NCBI GenBank assembly: GCA_947455255.1
Contig: CANGOA010000005.1
Coordinates: forward strand, 1 to 56,797
Source: Flavobacteriia bacterium
Lineage (GTDB): Bacteria > Bacteroidota > Bacteroidia > Flavobacteriales_D > Crocinitomicaceae
Direction of reading: 5' to 3'
Length of the DNA stretch: 56,797 nucleotides
Under the pieces are notes generated by a model. The model searched no databases and was not told the origin of the DNA. It was given only the letters and a program-made list of their open reading frames with translations. Position numbers and translations under genes: made by a program. Shown here one piece after another: positions 25,891 to 34,236 of the stretch; position 1 is the stretch's first letter; each line of letters begins with the position of its first letter.

Positions 25891-26894
25891 TTTAATTTAT
25901 TTGCTTCTATACGAGAAATTTCATATTTCGGATTATGTTTTAACGCTGTTACAAAAGCATTTAATGCTTCAGGTTTTCTTCCCAATGAAGCATAACATAA
26001 CCCTAAATTATGCCAACCTTTGACAAATTTTGGCTGTAAATCAATAGCACTTGTATAATAAAAAATAGCACTATCTACTTGATTTTGTTCGAATTGCTTA
26101 ATATATCCTTGATTAAATAATGCTAGATAGAATTTTGGATCCACTTGTAATAACTCACGATATGCTTTTAATGATTCATCAAACTTATGTTGTTGTTGCA
26201 AGCTATAAGCAACTCCATACCATGCATCTGTTGATTTTGGACGCAAGGTGACTGCAGTGCGGAAATACTCAACTGCCAAAGGATCATTATCCTCGGAATA
26301 TAAATATCCTAAATATAAATACCCTTCAAAAAATTTGGTATCTTGTTGAACAGCTGTCTCATAGGATGATTTAGCCAATTTACGATTTCCTAAACTTAGG
26401 TAATTTGTTCCTTTTAAAATATATGCATCTCTGTATTTTTTATCGATTCGCAAGGCTTCATTGATGAATTGGAACGATTTTTCATAATCACCTTGTTGGG
26501 TATAAGAAGATGCTAAACTTACATAAATCTTTTTATTACCAGGTTGGCGTTTGATGAGGTATAAGAAATGTTGTTTTGCATTTTCGATGTCCACTTGTGT
26601 GCGTTCTGCTCGGTTGTTCAAAGCATTTGCATACAAAAAACGTGCTTCTAAGTTGTTAGAATCTAGGCGATATGCTTTTGCTCCATCGGTTAACGCATCA
26701 TAAAACCGATATGTTTCTAAGTATTTATTTCCTCGTTTTATTAATAAATCAACATTATTAGGGTCTAATTTTAAAAGACTATCTAAGTTTTCTTTTTTAG
26801 CCTGTGTTGTGTTTGATTTGTTTGATTTTTCTCCACAACTAAACAAAATTAAGTTGCTTAAAATCAATAGGGTGAAGAGTGTAAATTTATACAT
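25887..26894 (-). CDS. TPR lipoprotein
   Basis: A 335-residue lipoprotein: signal ending LILFSC (Cys20), a Lys/Ser/Asn-rich tether, then about seven TPR units (for example YEKSFQFINEALRIDKKYRDAY, DPLAVEYFRTAVTLRPKSTDAW, PEALNAFVTALKHNPKY). It would hang in the periplasm and bind protein partners. It starts 10 bp after the MBL gene and overlaps the next gene by 4 bp. Confidence 0.87.
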   Translation of the reverse strand: MYKFTLFTLLILSNLILFSCGEKSNKSNTTQAKKENLDSLLKLDPNNVDLLIKRGNKYLETYRFYDALTDGAKAYRLDSNNLEARFLYANALNNRAERTQVDIENAKQHFLYLIKRQPGNKKIYVSLASSYTQQGDYEKSFQFINEALRIDKKYRDAYILKGTNYLSLGNRKLAKSSYETAVQQDTKFFEGYLYLGYLYSEDNDPLAVEYFRTAVTLRPKSTDAWYGVAYSLQQQHKFDESLKAYRELLQVDPKFYLALFNQGYIKQFEQNQVDSAIFYYTSAIDLQPKFVKGWHNLGLCYASLGRKPEALNAFVTALKHNPKYEISRIEANKLK

Positions 26895-26903
26895 AGTTAA
26901 AAC

Positions 26904-27551
26904 TTAAAATTGTAATATGTAGTTAGATATTTTTTCTTTTCCAATAGTTGTGTTAGGACCATGACCACAAAAAATAACTGTTTCTTCTGGCAATGTAAAA
27001 AAACGTTCTTTGATTGTTTTCTTTAACACCTCGATATCTCCACCTGGCAAATCGACACGACCAAAGCTTCCTTGGAAAAGTATGTCACCAGATATTACCA
27101 AAGAGTCTTTTTGAGAATAAAAAGCTACATGTCCAGGTGCATGTCCAGGTCCAAAAATCACTTTTAATTCAATTTCACCAAATGTTAATACTTGATTATC
27201 TTCTAAAAAATTAGTTGGTTGAGGAGACGGTTCAAATCCTTCAATACCATACACTTGAGCTGAACGTTCAGCTGCAGCTAATACTGGTAAATCAAGTTTA
27301 TGCATGAAATAATCTACAGGATAGGTACGTAGTACATAAGCATTTCCAAGTACGTGATCTATATGACAATGTGTACTTAACAAAGCTTTTACTTCCAAGT
27401 TGTTTTCAGAAATATAGTTAGAAAGTTCTTGTTTTTCAGACGAAGTTAAACATCCTGGATCAATTATGACAGCAGATTTATCAGGTGCTGAAACTACATA
27501 TGAGTTTTCCTGAAATGGGTTAAATGTAAATTTTTGAATGTGTAGTGCCAT
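26904..27551 (-). CDS. Metallo-beta-lactamase fold hydrolase, glyoxalase II-like
   Basis: A 215-residue cytosolic MBL protein with STHCHIDH (His61, His63, Asp65, His66), GHAPGHVAF, SGDILFQGSFGR and CGHGPNT, the pattern of glyoxalase II-like/YcbL hydrolases of thioesters. The ATG at 27551 is preferred; an in-frame TTG at 27566 lies within the promoter's -7 box. First gene of the seven-gene minus-strand operon that ends at 22363. Whether it serves the lipid genes is unknown. Confidence 0.9.
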   Translation of the reverse strand: MALHIQKFTFNPFQENSYVVSAPDKSAVIIDPGCLTSSEKQELSNYISENNLEVKALLSTHCHIDHVLGNAYVLRTYPVDYFMHKLDLPVLAAAERSAQVYGIEGFEPSPQPTNFLEDNQVLTFGEIELKVIFGPGHAPGHVAFYSQKDSLVISGDILFQGSFGRVDLPGGDIEVLKKTIKERFFTLPEETVIFCGHGPNTTIGKEKISNYILQF

Positions 27552-27563
27552 CTTTTTTTTTGA

Positions 27564-27571
27564 CAAAAATA
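27564..27571 (-). promoter_or_regulatory. -7 box of the MBL to membrane-protein operon
   Basis: On the minus strand TATTTTTG, an exact TAnnTTTG match, 12 bp before the ATG at 27551. Only promoter seen for the seven-gene operon. Confidence 0.55.
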
Positions 27572-27624
27572 CATAATTCGTGCTTTCTTTTTTTTATTAC
27601 TTCCCTTTGATTACATAGATTTTA

Positions 27625-27632
27625 TACATTTG
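27625..27632 (+). promoter_or_regulatory. -7 box of the 27654 lipoprotein gene
   Basis: TACATTTG fits TAnnTTTG, 21 bp before the ATG; TTG at 27607-27609 is 15 nt upstream. Divergent from the operon promoter at 27564. Confidence 0.55.
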
Positions 27633-27653
27633 TAATAACTCAAAATAATTCCT

Positions 27654-28187
27654 ATGAAATTTTTAGTTTATTTATCCGTATTTTTTCTTGCAATGAGTTG
27701 TGCTATTCGCCAGCCTTTTACCGCAGAAATAAAAAAAGAATATGATTTGAACACTCCTGATGCGATGAAAAAAGTTCAGTTTTACACATCTTCAGCAATT
27801 GTTTTAGAAAGAGTTGTGACAAATGGAGGAAAGGCTAAAACGGATGATGGGACATTAGTTACCTCAAAAAGTAAAGAGGAAAATAGAATTATTATACCAT
27901 CTTTGACAAAATGTATTTTTGAAAATTTTGATGCAAATGGGGATATTAATGTAAGATTTGAAACAGGAGCAGGTAGAATTATCAAATTTGCAATCAGAGA
28001 TAATCAACCAAATGGTCGTTTTTATTTTGTTGCTAAATGGGAATACGACAAAGGTTCTGAAGTAACTTATGGAAATGAAATATATTATGCAACTTCCAAC
28101 TCAGCGAATGCTTGTTTGTTAGTATCGATTAAAAAATTACAAAAAACTAGAAGAAGAGATCGTGTAGTTAAAGGAATGAAAGTTTAA
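27654..28187 (+). CDS. Lipoprotein of unknown function
   Basis: A 177-residue lipoprotein (signal ending LAMSC, Cys16). The mature part has a beta-rich central region (ITVRFETGAGRIIKFAI-like strands) and a basic tail KKLQKTRRRDRVVKGMKV. It has its own promoter. Array G separates it from hemJ. I recognise no family. Confidence 0.75.
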   Translation: MKFLVYLSVFFLAMSCAIRQPFTAEIKKEYDLNTPDAMKKVQFYTSSAIVLERVVTNGGKAKTDDGTLVTSKSKEENRIIIPSLTKCIFENFDANGDINVRFETGAGRIIKFAIRDNQPNGRFYFVAKWEYDKGSEVTYGNEIYYATSNSANACLLVSIKKLQKTRRRDRVVKGMKV

Positions 28188-28204
28188 TACATAATTCTTC
28201 GCTC

Positions 28205-28225
28205 GTCACTCGTCACTCGTCACTC
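28205..28225 (+). repeat. Heptanucleotide array G
   Basis: Three exact gtcactc units ending 4 bp before the hemJ ATG, preceded by a partial gctc. The array takes the place where a ribosome-binding region would be. Confidence 0.88.
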
Positions 28226-28229
28226 AATT

Positions 28230-28769
28230 ATGGATTATAACGTAATTAAAGCACTGCATATCATTTTCGTAGTGAGCTGGTTCGCTGGTTTATTCTACAT
28301 GGTTCGTTTATTTATTTATCATACAGAAACGAAAGAAAAATCAGATGTTGAAGCGAAAATTTTAGGCGACCAATATAAAATTATGGAGAAAAAATTGTGG
28401 TTCATTATCACTACTCCTGCAATGGTTTTGACGGTTGTATTTGGTTTATGGATGTTATTTAAAAATGATTTTTTGTTGTCACAACCGTGGATGCATATTA
28501 AATTATCATTTGTTGTCCTTTTGCTAATTTATCACGTCATCTGTCAACGTATCATGAATCAATTGAAACGAGATGAGTTTCATTGGACTTCAACAAAATT
28601 GAGACTTTGGAATGAGTTAGCAACATTGTTTTTAGTTGCAATTGTTTTTTTAGTAGAATTACAAACAACTCTTGATTGGGTGAAAGGGACAGTCGGATTT
28701 TTCTTAGTGGGTATTCTACTAATGATTGCAGTTAAAATTTATAAACATTTCCGTCAAAAAAATAAATAA
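28230..28769 (+). CDS. hemJ: Protoporphyrinogen oxidase HemJ-like membrane protein
   Basis: A 179-residue four-helix membrane protein of the HemJ/CopD group, which oxidises protoporphyrinogen IX to protoporphyrin IX in heme synthesis. Family marks: N-terminal IKALHIIFVVSWFAGLFYMVRLFIYH with His10, KLWFIITTPAM and the PWMHIKLSFV segment with a second conserved His, followed by LYHVI-like LIYHVICQ. The ATG is 4 bp after a gtcactc array. Enoyl-CoA hydratase follows by 6 bp. Confidence 0.87.
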   Translation: MDYNVIKALHIIFVVSWFAGLFYMVRLFIYHTETKEKSDVEAKILGDQYKIMEKKLWFIITTPAMVLTVVFGLWMLFKNDFLLSQPWMHIKLSFVVLLLIYHVICQRIMNQLKRDEFHWTSTKLRLWNELATLFLVAIVFLVELQTTLDWVKGTVGFFLVGILLMIAVKIYKHFRQKNK

Positions 28770-28775
28770 AGCATT

Positions 28776-29555
28776 ATGGAATATACAAATATCCTCGTAA
28801 GTCAAAACGAATCCATTCAATGGGTTACAATTAATCGTCCTGCGCAATTAAATGCATTGAATAAACAAACCATTCAAGAATTACACAACGCAATTGCTGC
28901 AGCAAACAAAGATCATACAATTCGTGTGATTGCATTAATTGGTGCTGGTGAAAAAGCATTCGTAGCTGGTGCTGATATTAAAGAATTCGCTGATTTTTCT
29001 CCCGAGGAAGGAAAGAATTTAGCAAAAGAAGGTCAAGAAACATTATTTGATTTTATTGAAAATAGTAAAAAACCTGTTATTGCTGCTGTAAATGGATTTG
29101 CATTAGGTGGAGGATTAGAATTGGCTATGGCTTCTCATATCAGAGTTGCATCTGAAAATGCGAAAATGGGCTTGCCTGAAGTAAGTTTAGGGGTGATTCC
29201 TGGTTATGGCGGAACTCAACGCTTAGCGCAATTAGTAGGAAAAGGGAAAGCGAACGAAATGATTTTTACTGCAGGAATGATTTCTGCTACTGAGGCTCAA
29301 GCTTGGGGTTTAGTGAACACAGTTTGTGCTCAAGAAGAATTAGTTGCGACGGTCGAAAAAATAGCATTGAAAATTGCTCAAAACTCACCTTTAGCTATTG
29401 CTAGTGCAATTCGTGCTGTAAATGCAAGTACTAAAGCCAATTTAAACGGGTTTTCTACCGAAATTGAAGAATTTGGAAATTGCTTTGGTACCAAAGATTT
29501 CGTTGAAGGAACAACTGCATTTTTAGAAAAAAGAAAACCAACTTTTACTATCTAG
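28776..29555 (+). CDS. Enoyl-CoA hydratase/isomerase (crotonase family)
   Basis: A 259-residue crotonase that hydrates trans-2-enoyl-CoA in fatty-acid or amino-acid breakdown. The oxyanion-hole segments are AGADIKEF (64-71) and ALGGGLELA (109-117), and both catalytic glutamates of hydratases are present (Glu115, and Glu135 in GLPEVSLGVIPGYGGTQRL). The C-terminal AWGLVN is typical. It lies 6 bp after hemJ and 1 bp before the flippase. Confidence 0.92.
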   Translation: MEYTNILVSQNESIQWVTINRPAQLNALNKQTIQELHNAIAAANKDHTIRVIALIGAGEKAFVAGADIKEFADFSPEEGKNLAKEGQETLFDFIENSKKPVIAAVNGFALGGGLELAMASHIRVASENAKMGLPEVSLGVIPGYGGTQRLAQLVGKGKANEMIFTAGMISATEAQAWGLVNTVCAQEELVATVEKIALKIAQNSPLAIASAIRAVNASTKANLNGFSTEIEEFGNCFGTKDFVEGTTAFLEKRKPTFTI

Positions 29556-29556
29556 T

Positions 29557-31002
29557 TTGAATCCGCTAAAGAAATTACTCTCTCAGTCTGCCATTTATGG
29601 GTTGTCCAGCATTGTTGGTCGACTCCTTAATTACCTATTGGTTCCGCTCTACACAGCTGCGTTTGCCAATCCATCAGATTATGGAGTGGTTTCTGAATTA
29701 TATGCCTATGTAGCTTTTTTAGTGGTGCTACTAACTTTTGGTATGGAAACTTCCTTCTTTCGATTTATACAGTTAAAAGAGGATAAGGAAGAAGTGTTCC
29801 AAAATAGTTTTCTGACCGTGATTGGAATTAATGTGCTCTTCTTCTTAGTCAGTTTATTTTTTAATCAAAACATCGCCAATTTTTTATTGTATCCTGATCA
29901 TAATGAGTATGTTGTTTTGCTTATAGCTGTGGTTTGTATTGATGCAATTTCTAGTTTACCATTGGCTAAATTACGTGCTGAGGAACAGGCGAAAAAATTT
30001 GTAGGGATACAATTAGCTTCCATTTTTGTAAACATTGGACTAAACTTGGTCTTAATGTTACTCATCTTCGATAAATCAAGACCAGAACAAGGTGTACTTT
30101 ATATTTTGCTTGCTAATTTGGTTTCTTCACTTGTAAAACCATTATTGTTATACAAACATTTTTTGCATTTACGCTTCAAATTTAATCCCGAATTAGCCAA
30201 AGAAATGGTAGTATATGCCCTACCTTTGGTGTTTGGTGGTTTCGCAGGAATTATAAATGAAACGTTAGATCGTGCATTATTGAAACGTTTGCTATTTGAA
30301 TCAGGTCAAACTTTGGAGTATGCAAAAGCGCAAGTAGGAATTTATAGTGCGGTATACAAATTAGCAATGCTCGTTTCGATTCTGTTACAAGCATATCGCT
30401 ATGCTGCTGAGCCTTTCTTTTTCTCACAAATGAAAAATCAAGACAAAGACAAAATTTACAGCAAAGTGATGAATTATTTTGTAGCTACTGTTTGTTTGGT
30501 GTTTTTAGTGGTAACGTTAAATATCGATATTTTCAAACATTTCATTCGTAACGAAAGTTACTGGGTAGGACTTGGAGTGGTGCCTATTTTGTTACTCGCA
30601 AATGTGTTTCTTGGTATATATTACAACCAAAGTATCTGGTACAAACTTTCTGGTCAAACAAAATTTGGAGCCTATATTGCTATCGGTGGTGCAACATTAA
30701 CGGTTGTTTTGAATGTTATTTTTATACCAATTTACGGTTATTGGGCTTGTGCTTGGGCGACGTTAATAGTCTACGCTGCACAAATGATTGCCTCTTATTA
30801 TTTAGGCCAAAAATATTATCCAATCAACTACAATTTACGTAAGTTTTTCTTTTACATGGGATTGAGTTTAATCTTTTTCTTTGTTTGCTATTTAATGGAT
30901 ATTGAAACTACTTGGTTAAAATTCATAGTACATAATCTATTTATTCTTGCTTTCGTTGGTTTGGCATGGAAATTAGAAAAGCCTTTAGCTAAAAGAGCAT
31001 AG
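29557..31002 (+). CDS. Polysaccharide/oligosaccharide flippase (Wzx-like)
   Basis: A 481-residue protein with about 12-14 membrane segments and the MVF/polysaccharide-export start LKKLLSQSAIYGLSSIVGRLLNYLLVPLYT, as read in pieces. It should flip lipid-linked oligosaccharides for O-antigen, capsule or anionic LPS. The start appears to be TTG at 29557, 1 bp after the enoyl-CoA hydratase stop; the first in-frame ATG would remove the first membrane segments. No glycosyltransferases flank it, so the substrate is unknown. Confidence 0.87.
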   Translation: MNPLKKLLSQSAIYGLSSIVGRLLNYLLVPLYTAAFANPSDYGVVSELYAYVAFLVVLLTFGMETSFFRFIQLKEDKEEVFQNSFLTVIGINVLFFLVSLFFNQNIANFLLYPDHNEYVVLLIAVVCIDAISSLPLAKLRAEEQAKKFVGIQLASIFVNIGLNLVLMLLIFDKSRPEQGVLYILLANLVSSLVKPLLLYKHFLHLRFKFNPELAKEMVVYALPLVFGGFAGIINETLDRALLKRLLFESGQTLEYAKAQVGIYSAVYKLAMLVSILLQAYRYAAEPFFFSQMKNQDKDKIYSKVMNYFVATVCLVFLVVTLNIDIFKHFIRNESYWVGLGVVPILLLANVFLGIYYNQSIWYKLSGQTKFGAYIAIGGATLTVVLNVIFIPIYGYWACAWATLIVYAAQMIASYYLGQKYYPINYNLRKFFFYMGLSLIFFFVCYLMDIETTWLKFIVHNLFILAFVGLAWKLEKPLAKRA

Positions 31003-31045
31003 TTCAAAGTCCTTTTTCAACAACTTTTTCTCTAAAAAATAATCG

Positions 31046-31053
31046 TATATTTG
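31046..31053 (+). promoter_or_regulatory. ricT -7 box
   Basis: TATATTTG, exact TAnnTTTG match, 20 bp before the ricT ATG. Only a T-run (31025-31029) stands at the -33 place. Confidence 0.55.
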
Positions 31054-31073
31054 TAGCTCAAAAATAAGAAAGT

Positions 31074-32396
31074 ATGGGATGTTCCAATTGTAGCACGGGT
31101 GGTGGAACACCTGGAGGCTGTCAAAATAATGGTACCTGTAGTTCTGGAGGTTGCAATAAATTAGGGGTTTTTGATTGGTTGGCAAATATGCAATTACCAG
31201 TTGGTCAAAAAGCCTACGACATAGTTGAAGTAAGATTCAAAAATAGTAGAAAAGCATTTTATCGTAACGGTAAAAATTTCTCCTTACAAGTAGGAGATGT
31301 AGTTGCGGTAGAAGCAAGTCCTGGTTACGATGTTGGGGTGGTATCTATTGTTGGCGAATTAGCCAGAATACAAGTAAAAAAGAAAGTTTCTAATCCTAAA
31401 AATTTAGAAACTCCTGCGATATATCGTATTGCTACGCAAGAAGATATTCAAAAATGGATGCAAGCGCGAGAGCTTGAAAAAGAAGTTATGTACCAATCTA
31501 GAACACTCGCAGTGAATCTAAATTTGGATATGAAAATTTCCGATGTTGAATACCAAGGTGACTTGACTAAAGCAACGTTTTACTACACTTCCGATGATCG
31601 TGTAGATTTTCGCCAATTGATTAAAGATATGGCTGAAAAATTCAAAATTCGTGTCGAAATGCGTCAAATCGGCTCACGTCAAGAAGCATCTCGTTTGGGA
31701 GGTATAGGATCATGTGGACGCGAATTATGCTGCTCTACTTGGTTAACTGATTTTAGATCTGTATCAACTTCAGCTGCTCGTTATCAGCAATTATCATTGA
31801 ATCCGCAAAAATTAGCCGGTCAATGTGGTAAATTGAAATGTTGCCTTAACTACGAATTAGATAGTTACTTAGATGCATTAAAATCATTTCCTGCTGCCGA
31901 AACTAAATTATACACCGAAAAAGGAACTTCTTTTCACGTAAAAACTGACGTGTTTAAACGTTTAATGTTCTTTACACAAGAAGGAGGGGAGTTTGTTGCT
32001 CTTACACCTGAACGAGTGAAAGAAATCATGGAGATGAATGCACGTAAAGAAAAACCTGCTTCATTAAAAGATTTTGCAAAAGTTGAAATCGTTGTGGTTG
32101 AACCTGCTTACGATAATGTTGTTGGTCAAGATAGTTTGAATCGTTTTGATAATAATTTCAATAAAAAGAAAAATAAAAAACCAAATCGACCAAACCCAAA
32201 CGCACCCCAAGCTCAAGTAAAATCACCTAAACCAGTAGAAGTAAAATCCGATAAACCAGCTCCATTGGTTGCAGGAAATCAACCAACTACTCCTCAAGGC
32301 GAAAAACCTGCTTTTAAAAAGAAAAAACGTAGAAAACCACCAAGAAGAGATGGCGATGCTGTTTCTCAAGAACCAAAAACGGAAACAAATGCGTAA
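31074..32396 (+). CDS. ricT: PSP1/RicT (YaaT) family protein
   Basis: A 440-residue PSP1-domain protein. RicT with partners in Bacillus binds Fe-S clusters and affects RNase Y-dependent mRNA processing; the Bacteroidota role is unproven. It starts with a Cys/Gly-rich segment (five Cys in the first 27 residues). The PSP1 domain (about 60-280) carries the cysteine set GIGSCGRELCCSTWL and GQCGKLKCCLNYE that would hold the cluster, and a basic Pro/Lys-rich disordered tail follows (about 350-440). gldH overlaps its stop by 8 bp, an order I recall from other Bacteroidota. Confidence 0.9.
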   Translation: MGCSNCSTGGGTPGGCQNNGTCSSGGCNKLGVFDWLANMQLPVGQKAYDIVEVRFKNSRKAFYRNGKNFSLQVGDVVAVEASPGYDVGVVSIVGELARIQVKKKVSNPKNLETPAIYRIATQEDIQKWMQARELEKEVMYQSRTLAVNLNLDMKISDVEYQGDLTKATFYYTSDDRVDFRQLIKDMAEKFKIRVEMRQIGSRQEASRLGGIGSCGRELCCSTWLTDFRSVSTSAARYQQLSLNPQKLAGQCGKLKCCLNYELDSYLDALKSFPAAETKLYTEKGTSFHVKTDVFKRLMFFTQEGGEFVALTPERVKEIMEMNARKEKPASLKDFAKVEIVVVEPAYDNVVGQDSLNRFDNNFNKKKNKKPNRPNPNAPQAQVKSPKPVEVKSDKPAPLVAGNQPTTPQGEKPAFKKKKRRKPPRRDGDAVSQEPKTETNA

Positions 32397-32850
32397 TCAA
32401 GTTTTAATTGCTTTAGTAAGTTTATTGTTTTTGACAGCATGTCAAGACCAACCGTATTTTCAACAATCTTTTACTTTTAAAAACAATACCTGGGCTAAAA
32501 AAAATAACCCATCATTTACTGTTGATATTAAAGATACCACTAAAGCATATAATTTTATATTAACATTACGAACAGCAACAAGTTATGCATATAGTAATGC
32601 TTGGATATATTTGAATTCAAAGTCTCCTAATAAAGAATTCGCTAGAGAACCTTTTGAAATAAAAATTACTGACGAAAAAGGAAGATGGTTGGGAAAAAAA
32701 ACAGGATCAATCGTTGAGAATCGTTTGGTGTTTCGAAATCGTAAACTATCAAAACCAGGTAAATATACCTTTGTTTTCGAACAAGGAATTACTAAAAAAG
32801 TACTTTATGACATCCTAGATTTAGGATTGGAAATTGAAGAGGTTAAATAA
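32389..32850 (+). CDS. gldH: Gliding motility lipoprotein GldH
   Basis: A 153-residue lipoprotein (signal ending FLTAC) that matches GldH, needed for gliding in Flavobacterium and linked to T9SS. Family-like parts: FQQSFTFKNNTWAKKNNPSF, NFILTLRTATSYAYSNAWIYL and GRWLGKKTGSI. I chose the ATG at 32389, which gives the lipoprotein signal; an in-frame ATG at 32269 lies far inside ricT. It overlaps ricT by 8 bp (ATGCGTAA). Confidence 0.85.
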   Translation: MRNQVLIALVSLLFLTACQDQPYFQQSFTFKNNTWAKKNNPSFTVDIKDTTKAYNFILTLRTATSYAYSNAWIYLNSKSPNKEFAREPFEIKITDEKGRWLGKKTGSIVENRLVFRNRKLSKPGKYTFVFEQGITKKVLYDILDLGLEIEEVK

Positions 32851-32896
32851 TACTAAACAAAAAAGGGATTCATTTGAATCCCTTTTTTGTTTAGTA
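32851..32896. terminator. Bidirectional terminator, 21-bp perfect stem
   Basis: Positions 32851-32871 and 32876-32896 are exact reverse complements around the loop ATTT. The stem has a GGGATTC core and A/T runs on both sides, so it can stop gldH on plus and the SPFH gene on minus. Confidence 0.93.
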
Positions 32897-32907
32897 TAAA
32901 CCTTGAA

Positions 32908-33696
32908 CTATTTGCCATCAGTAGTTATCATAGGTACCGTTTTCCCATCTGTAATAATGATTTTCGCATTAGGCGAATTCACTAAGCTTTTCAACATTTC
33001 TATATTGTTATATTGTAACAATTTATCTGTTAAGGATGAATTAATGATGTCTTGTGCTTTTTTAATTGCTTCAGCTTCAATAATTAATCGCTCTGCTTCT
33101 TTTTGTTGTTGTTGTATAATATAATGCATTTTCAATGCCGATTGTTCCGCATTTACTTTATCTTGAATCGCTTGTACCATCTGTGTTGGAAGTACAAAAT
33201 CTTTCAATAATACTGCATCTACGATAAATCCATGTTGTGCAATATGAGCAACTAACTCGTCTTTAATCGCTGTTTCTACTTTTTGACGTTCAGTAGCATA
33301 TAACTCTTTTGTCTCATAACGTGCGCTAATTTCTCTTGCTGTTGCTCGGAAATTACTCAATACGATAACTTCTTGGTAATTTCTACCAAACTTAGTGTAT
33401 ATTTCTTGCGCTTTGGCTGGATCAATATGGTATAACAACGCAATATCTGCTTGTACATTTAATCCTTCACGTGTCGGAAGTATCAAACTGTTTACTACTT
33501 CAACGGTACGCACATTCATGCGAATTACTGTACTAATAAAAGGATTATAACCCTTTAAACCTTGTGTTGTAGGTTCTCCTACTAATTTCCCTAATCGTTG
33601 TTTAAATCCTATCTCTCCTGGACGAATAACTGCACAACTTGATACTGCAATTGCTAATGCACTAAACATTGCAATGTTTTTTACTAACTTTTTCAT
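32908..33696 (-). CDS. SPFH/prohibitin-family lipoprotein
   Basis: A 262-residue protein with the SPFH fold: GEIGFKQRLGKL start, NVQADIALLYHIDPAKA, then a helical part rich in Glu, Ala and Gln (about 175-215, QKEAERLIIEAEAIKKAQ). Unlike most prohibitins, its N-terminus reads as a lipoprotein signal (ALAIAVSSC, Cys21), so it may sit on the periplasmic face. Such proteins form large ring scaffolds. The 5' leader (33697-33798) holds two inverted repeats. Confidence 0.87.
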   Translation of the reverse strand: MKKLVKNIAMFSALAIAVSSCAVIRPGEIGFKQRLGKLVGEPTTQGLKGYNPFISTVIRMNVRTVEVVNSLILPTREGLNVQADIALLYHIDPAKAQEIYTKFGRNYQEVIVLSNFRATAREISARYETKELYATERQKVETAIKDELVAHIAQHGFIVDAVLLKDFVLPTQMVQAIQDKVNAEQSALKMHYIIQQQQKEAERLIIEAEAIKKAQDIINSSLTDKLLQYNNIEMLKSLVNSPNAKIIITDGKTVPMITTDGK

Positions 33697-33723
33697 AATA
33701 AATTGATTTATAGGTGATTGATT

Positions 33724-33741
33724 TGGTATAAATAGATACCA
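33724..33741. repeat. Inverted repeat upstream of the SPFH gene
   Basis: TGGTAT (33724-33729) and ATACCA (33736-33741) with a 6-bp spacer. It may be an operator or leader hairpin; no promoter box is clear. Confidence 0.35.
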
Positions 33742-33750
33742 GACTTTGAT

Positions 33751-33769
33751 AAGGAGAAAAACTCTCCTT
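33751..33769 (-). terminator. Possible weak terminator after the small secreted gene
   Basis: AAGGAGA and TCTCCTT form a perfect 7-bp stem around a 5-nt loop, 30 bp past the minus-strand stop at 33799. No T-run follows on the minus strand, so function is uncertain. Confidence 0.35.
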
Positions 33770-33798
33770 GGAATTAAAAAGGAAAAAAAGAAATTATT

Positions 33799-34146
33799 CT
33801 ACTGAATAATATGTCGAGTAGCCAACCAAAGTGGCAAATGATCAGATAAAGAATTTGTCTGTTCTTCTGATAGAGAAACAGTTGAAGATTCTCCTATTAC
33901 TGCATCTAAACTAAAAAAATCAAAGGAATGAAAAGTGAAAATCGGGAGAAAATCCGTTTCTTCTTCGTTATCTTCTAATTCATTGTATACAACAGGAACT
34001 TCTTTTTTTAACTTATGAAAAAGTAAATGATGATCAGAGTCTGTATTTACGTTTTGAGAAGTAAATGAAAATGCAAACATAGGGGAACTCAAGTATATGA
34101 TAGAAATCAATATACTGATACTTCTGGCTATGGTGCATTTATTCAT
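33799..34146 (-). CDS. Small secreted protein of unknown function
   Basis: A 115-residue protein with a signal peptide (SISILISIIYLSSPMFA) and an acidic mature part (NELEDNEEETDF) ending PLWLATRHIIQ. A TACATTTG box (34170-34177, minus) 23 bp upstream supports a real gene. No family recognised. Confidence 0.6.
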   Translation of the reverse strand: MNKCTIARSISILISIIYLSSPMFAFSFTSQNVNTDSDHHLLFHKLKKEVPVVYNELEDNEEETDFLPIFTFHSFDFFSLDAVIGESSTVSLSEEQTNSLSDHLPLWLATRHIIQ

Positions 34147-34169
34147 GGTTATACTTTAATGAACTTACT

Positions 34170-34177
34170 CAAATGTA
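34170..34177 (-). promoter_or_regulatory. -7 box of the small secreted gene
   Basis: On the minus strand TACATTTG, an exact TAnnTTTG match, 23 bp before the ATG at 34146. Confidence 0.5.
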
Positions 34178-34236
34178 TAATAATAAAAGAGTTGAATTCA
34201 TTTATTAGCAAATTTTAACAAGCCATATATAGCTGA

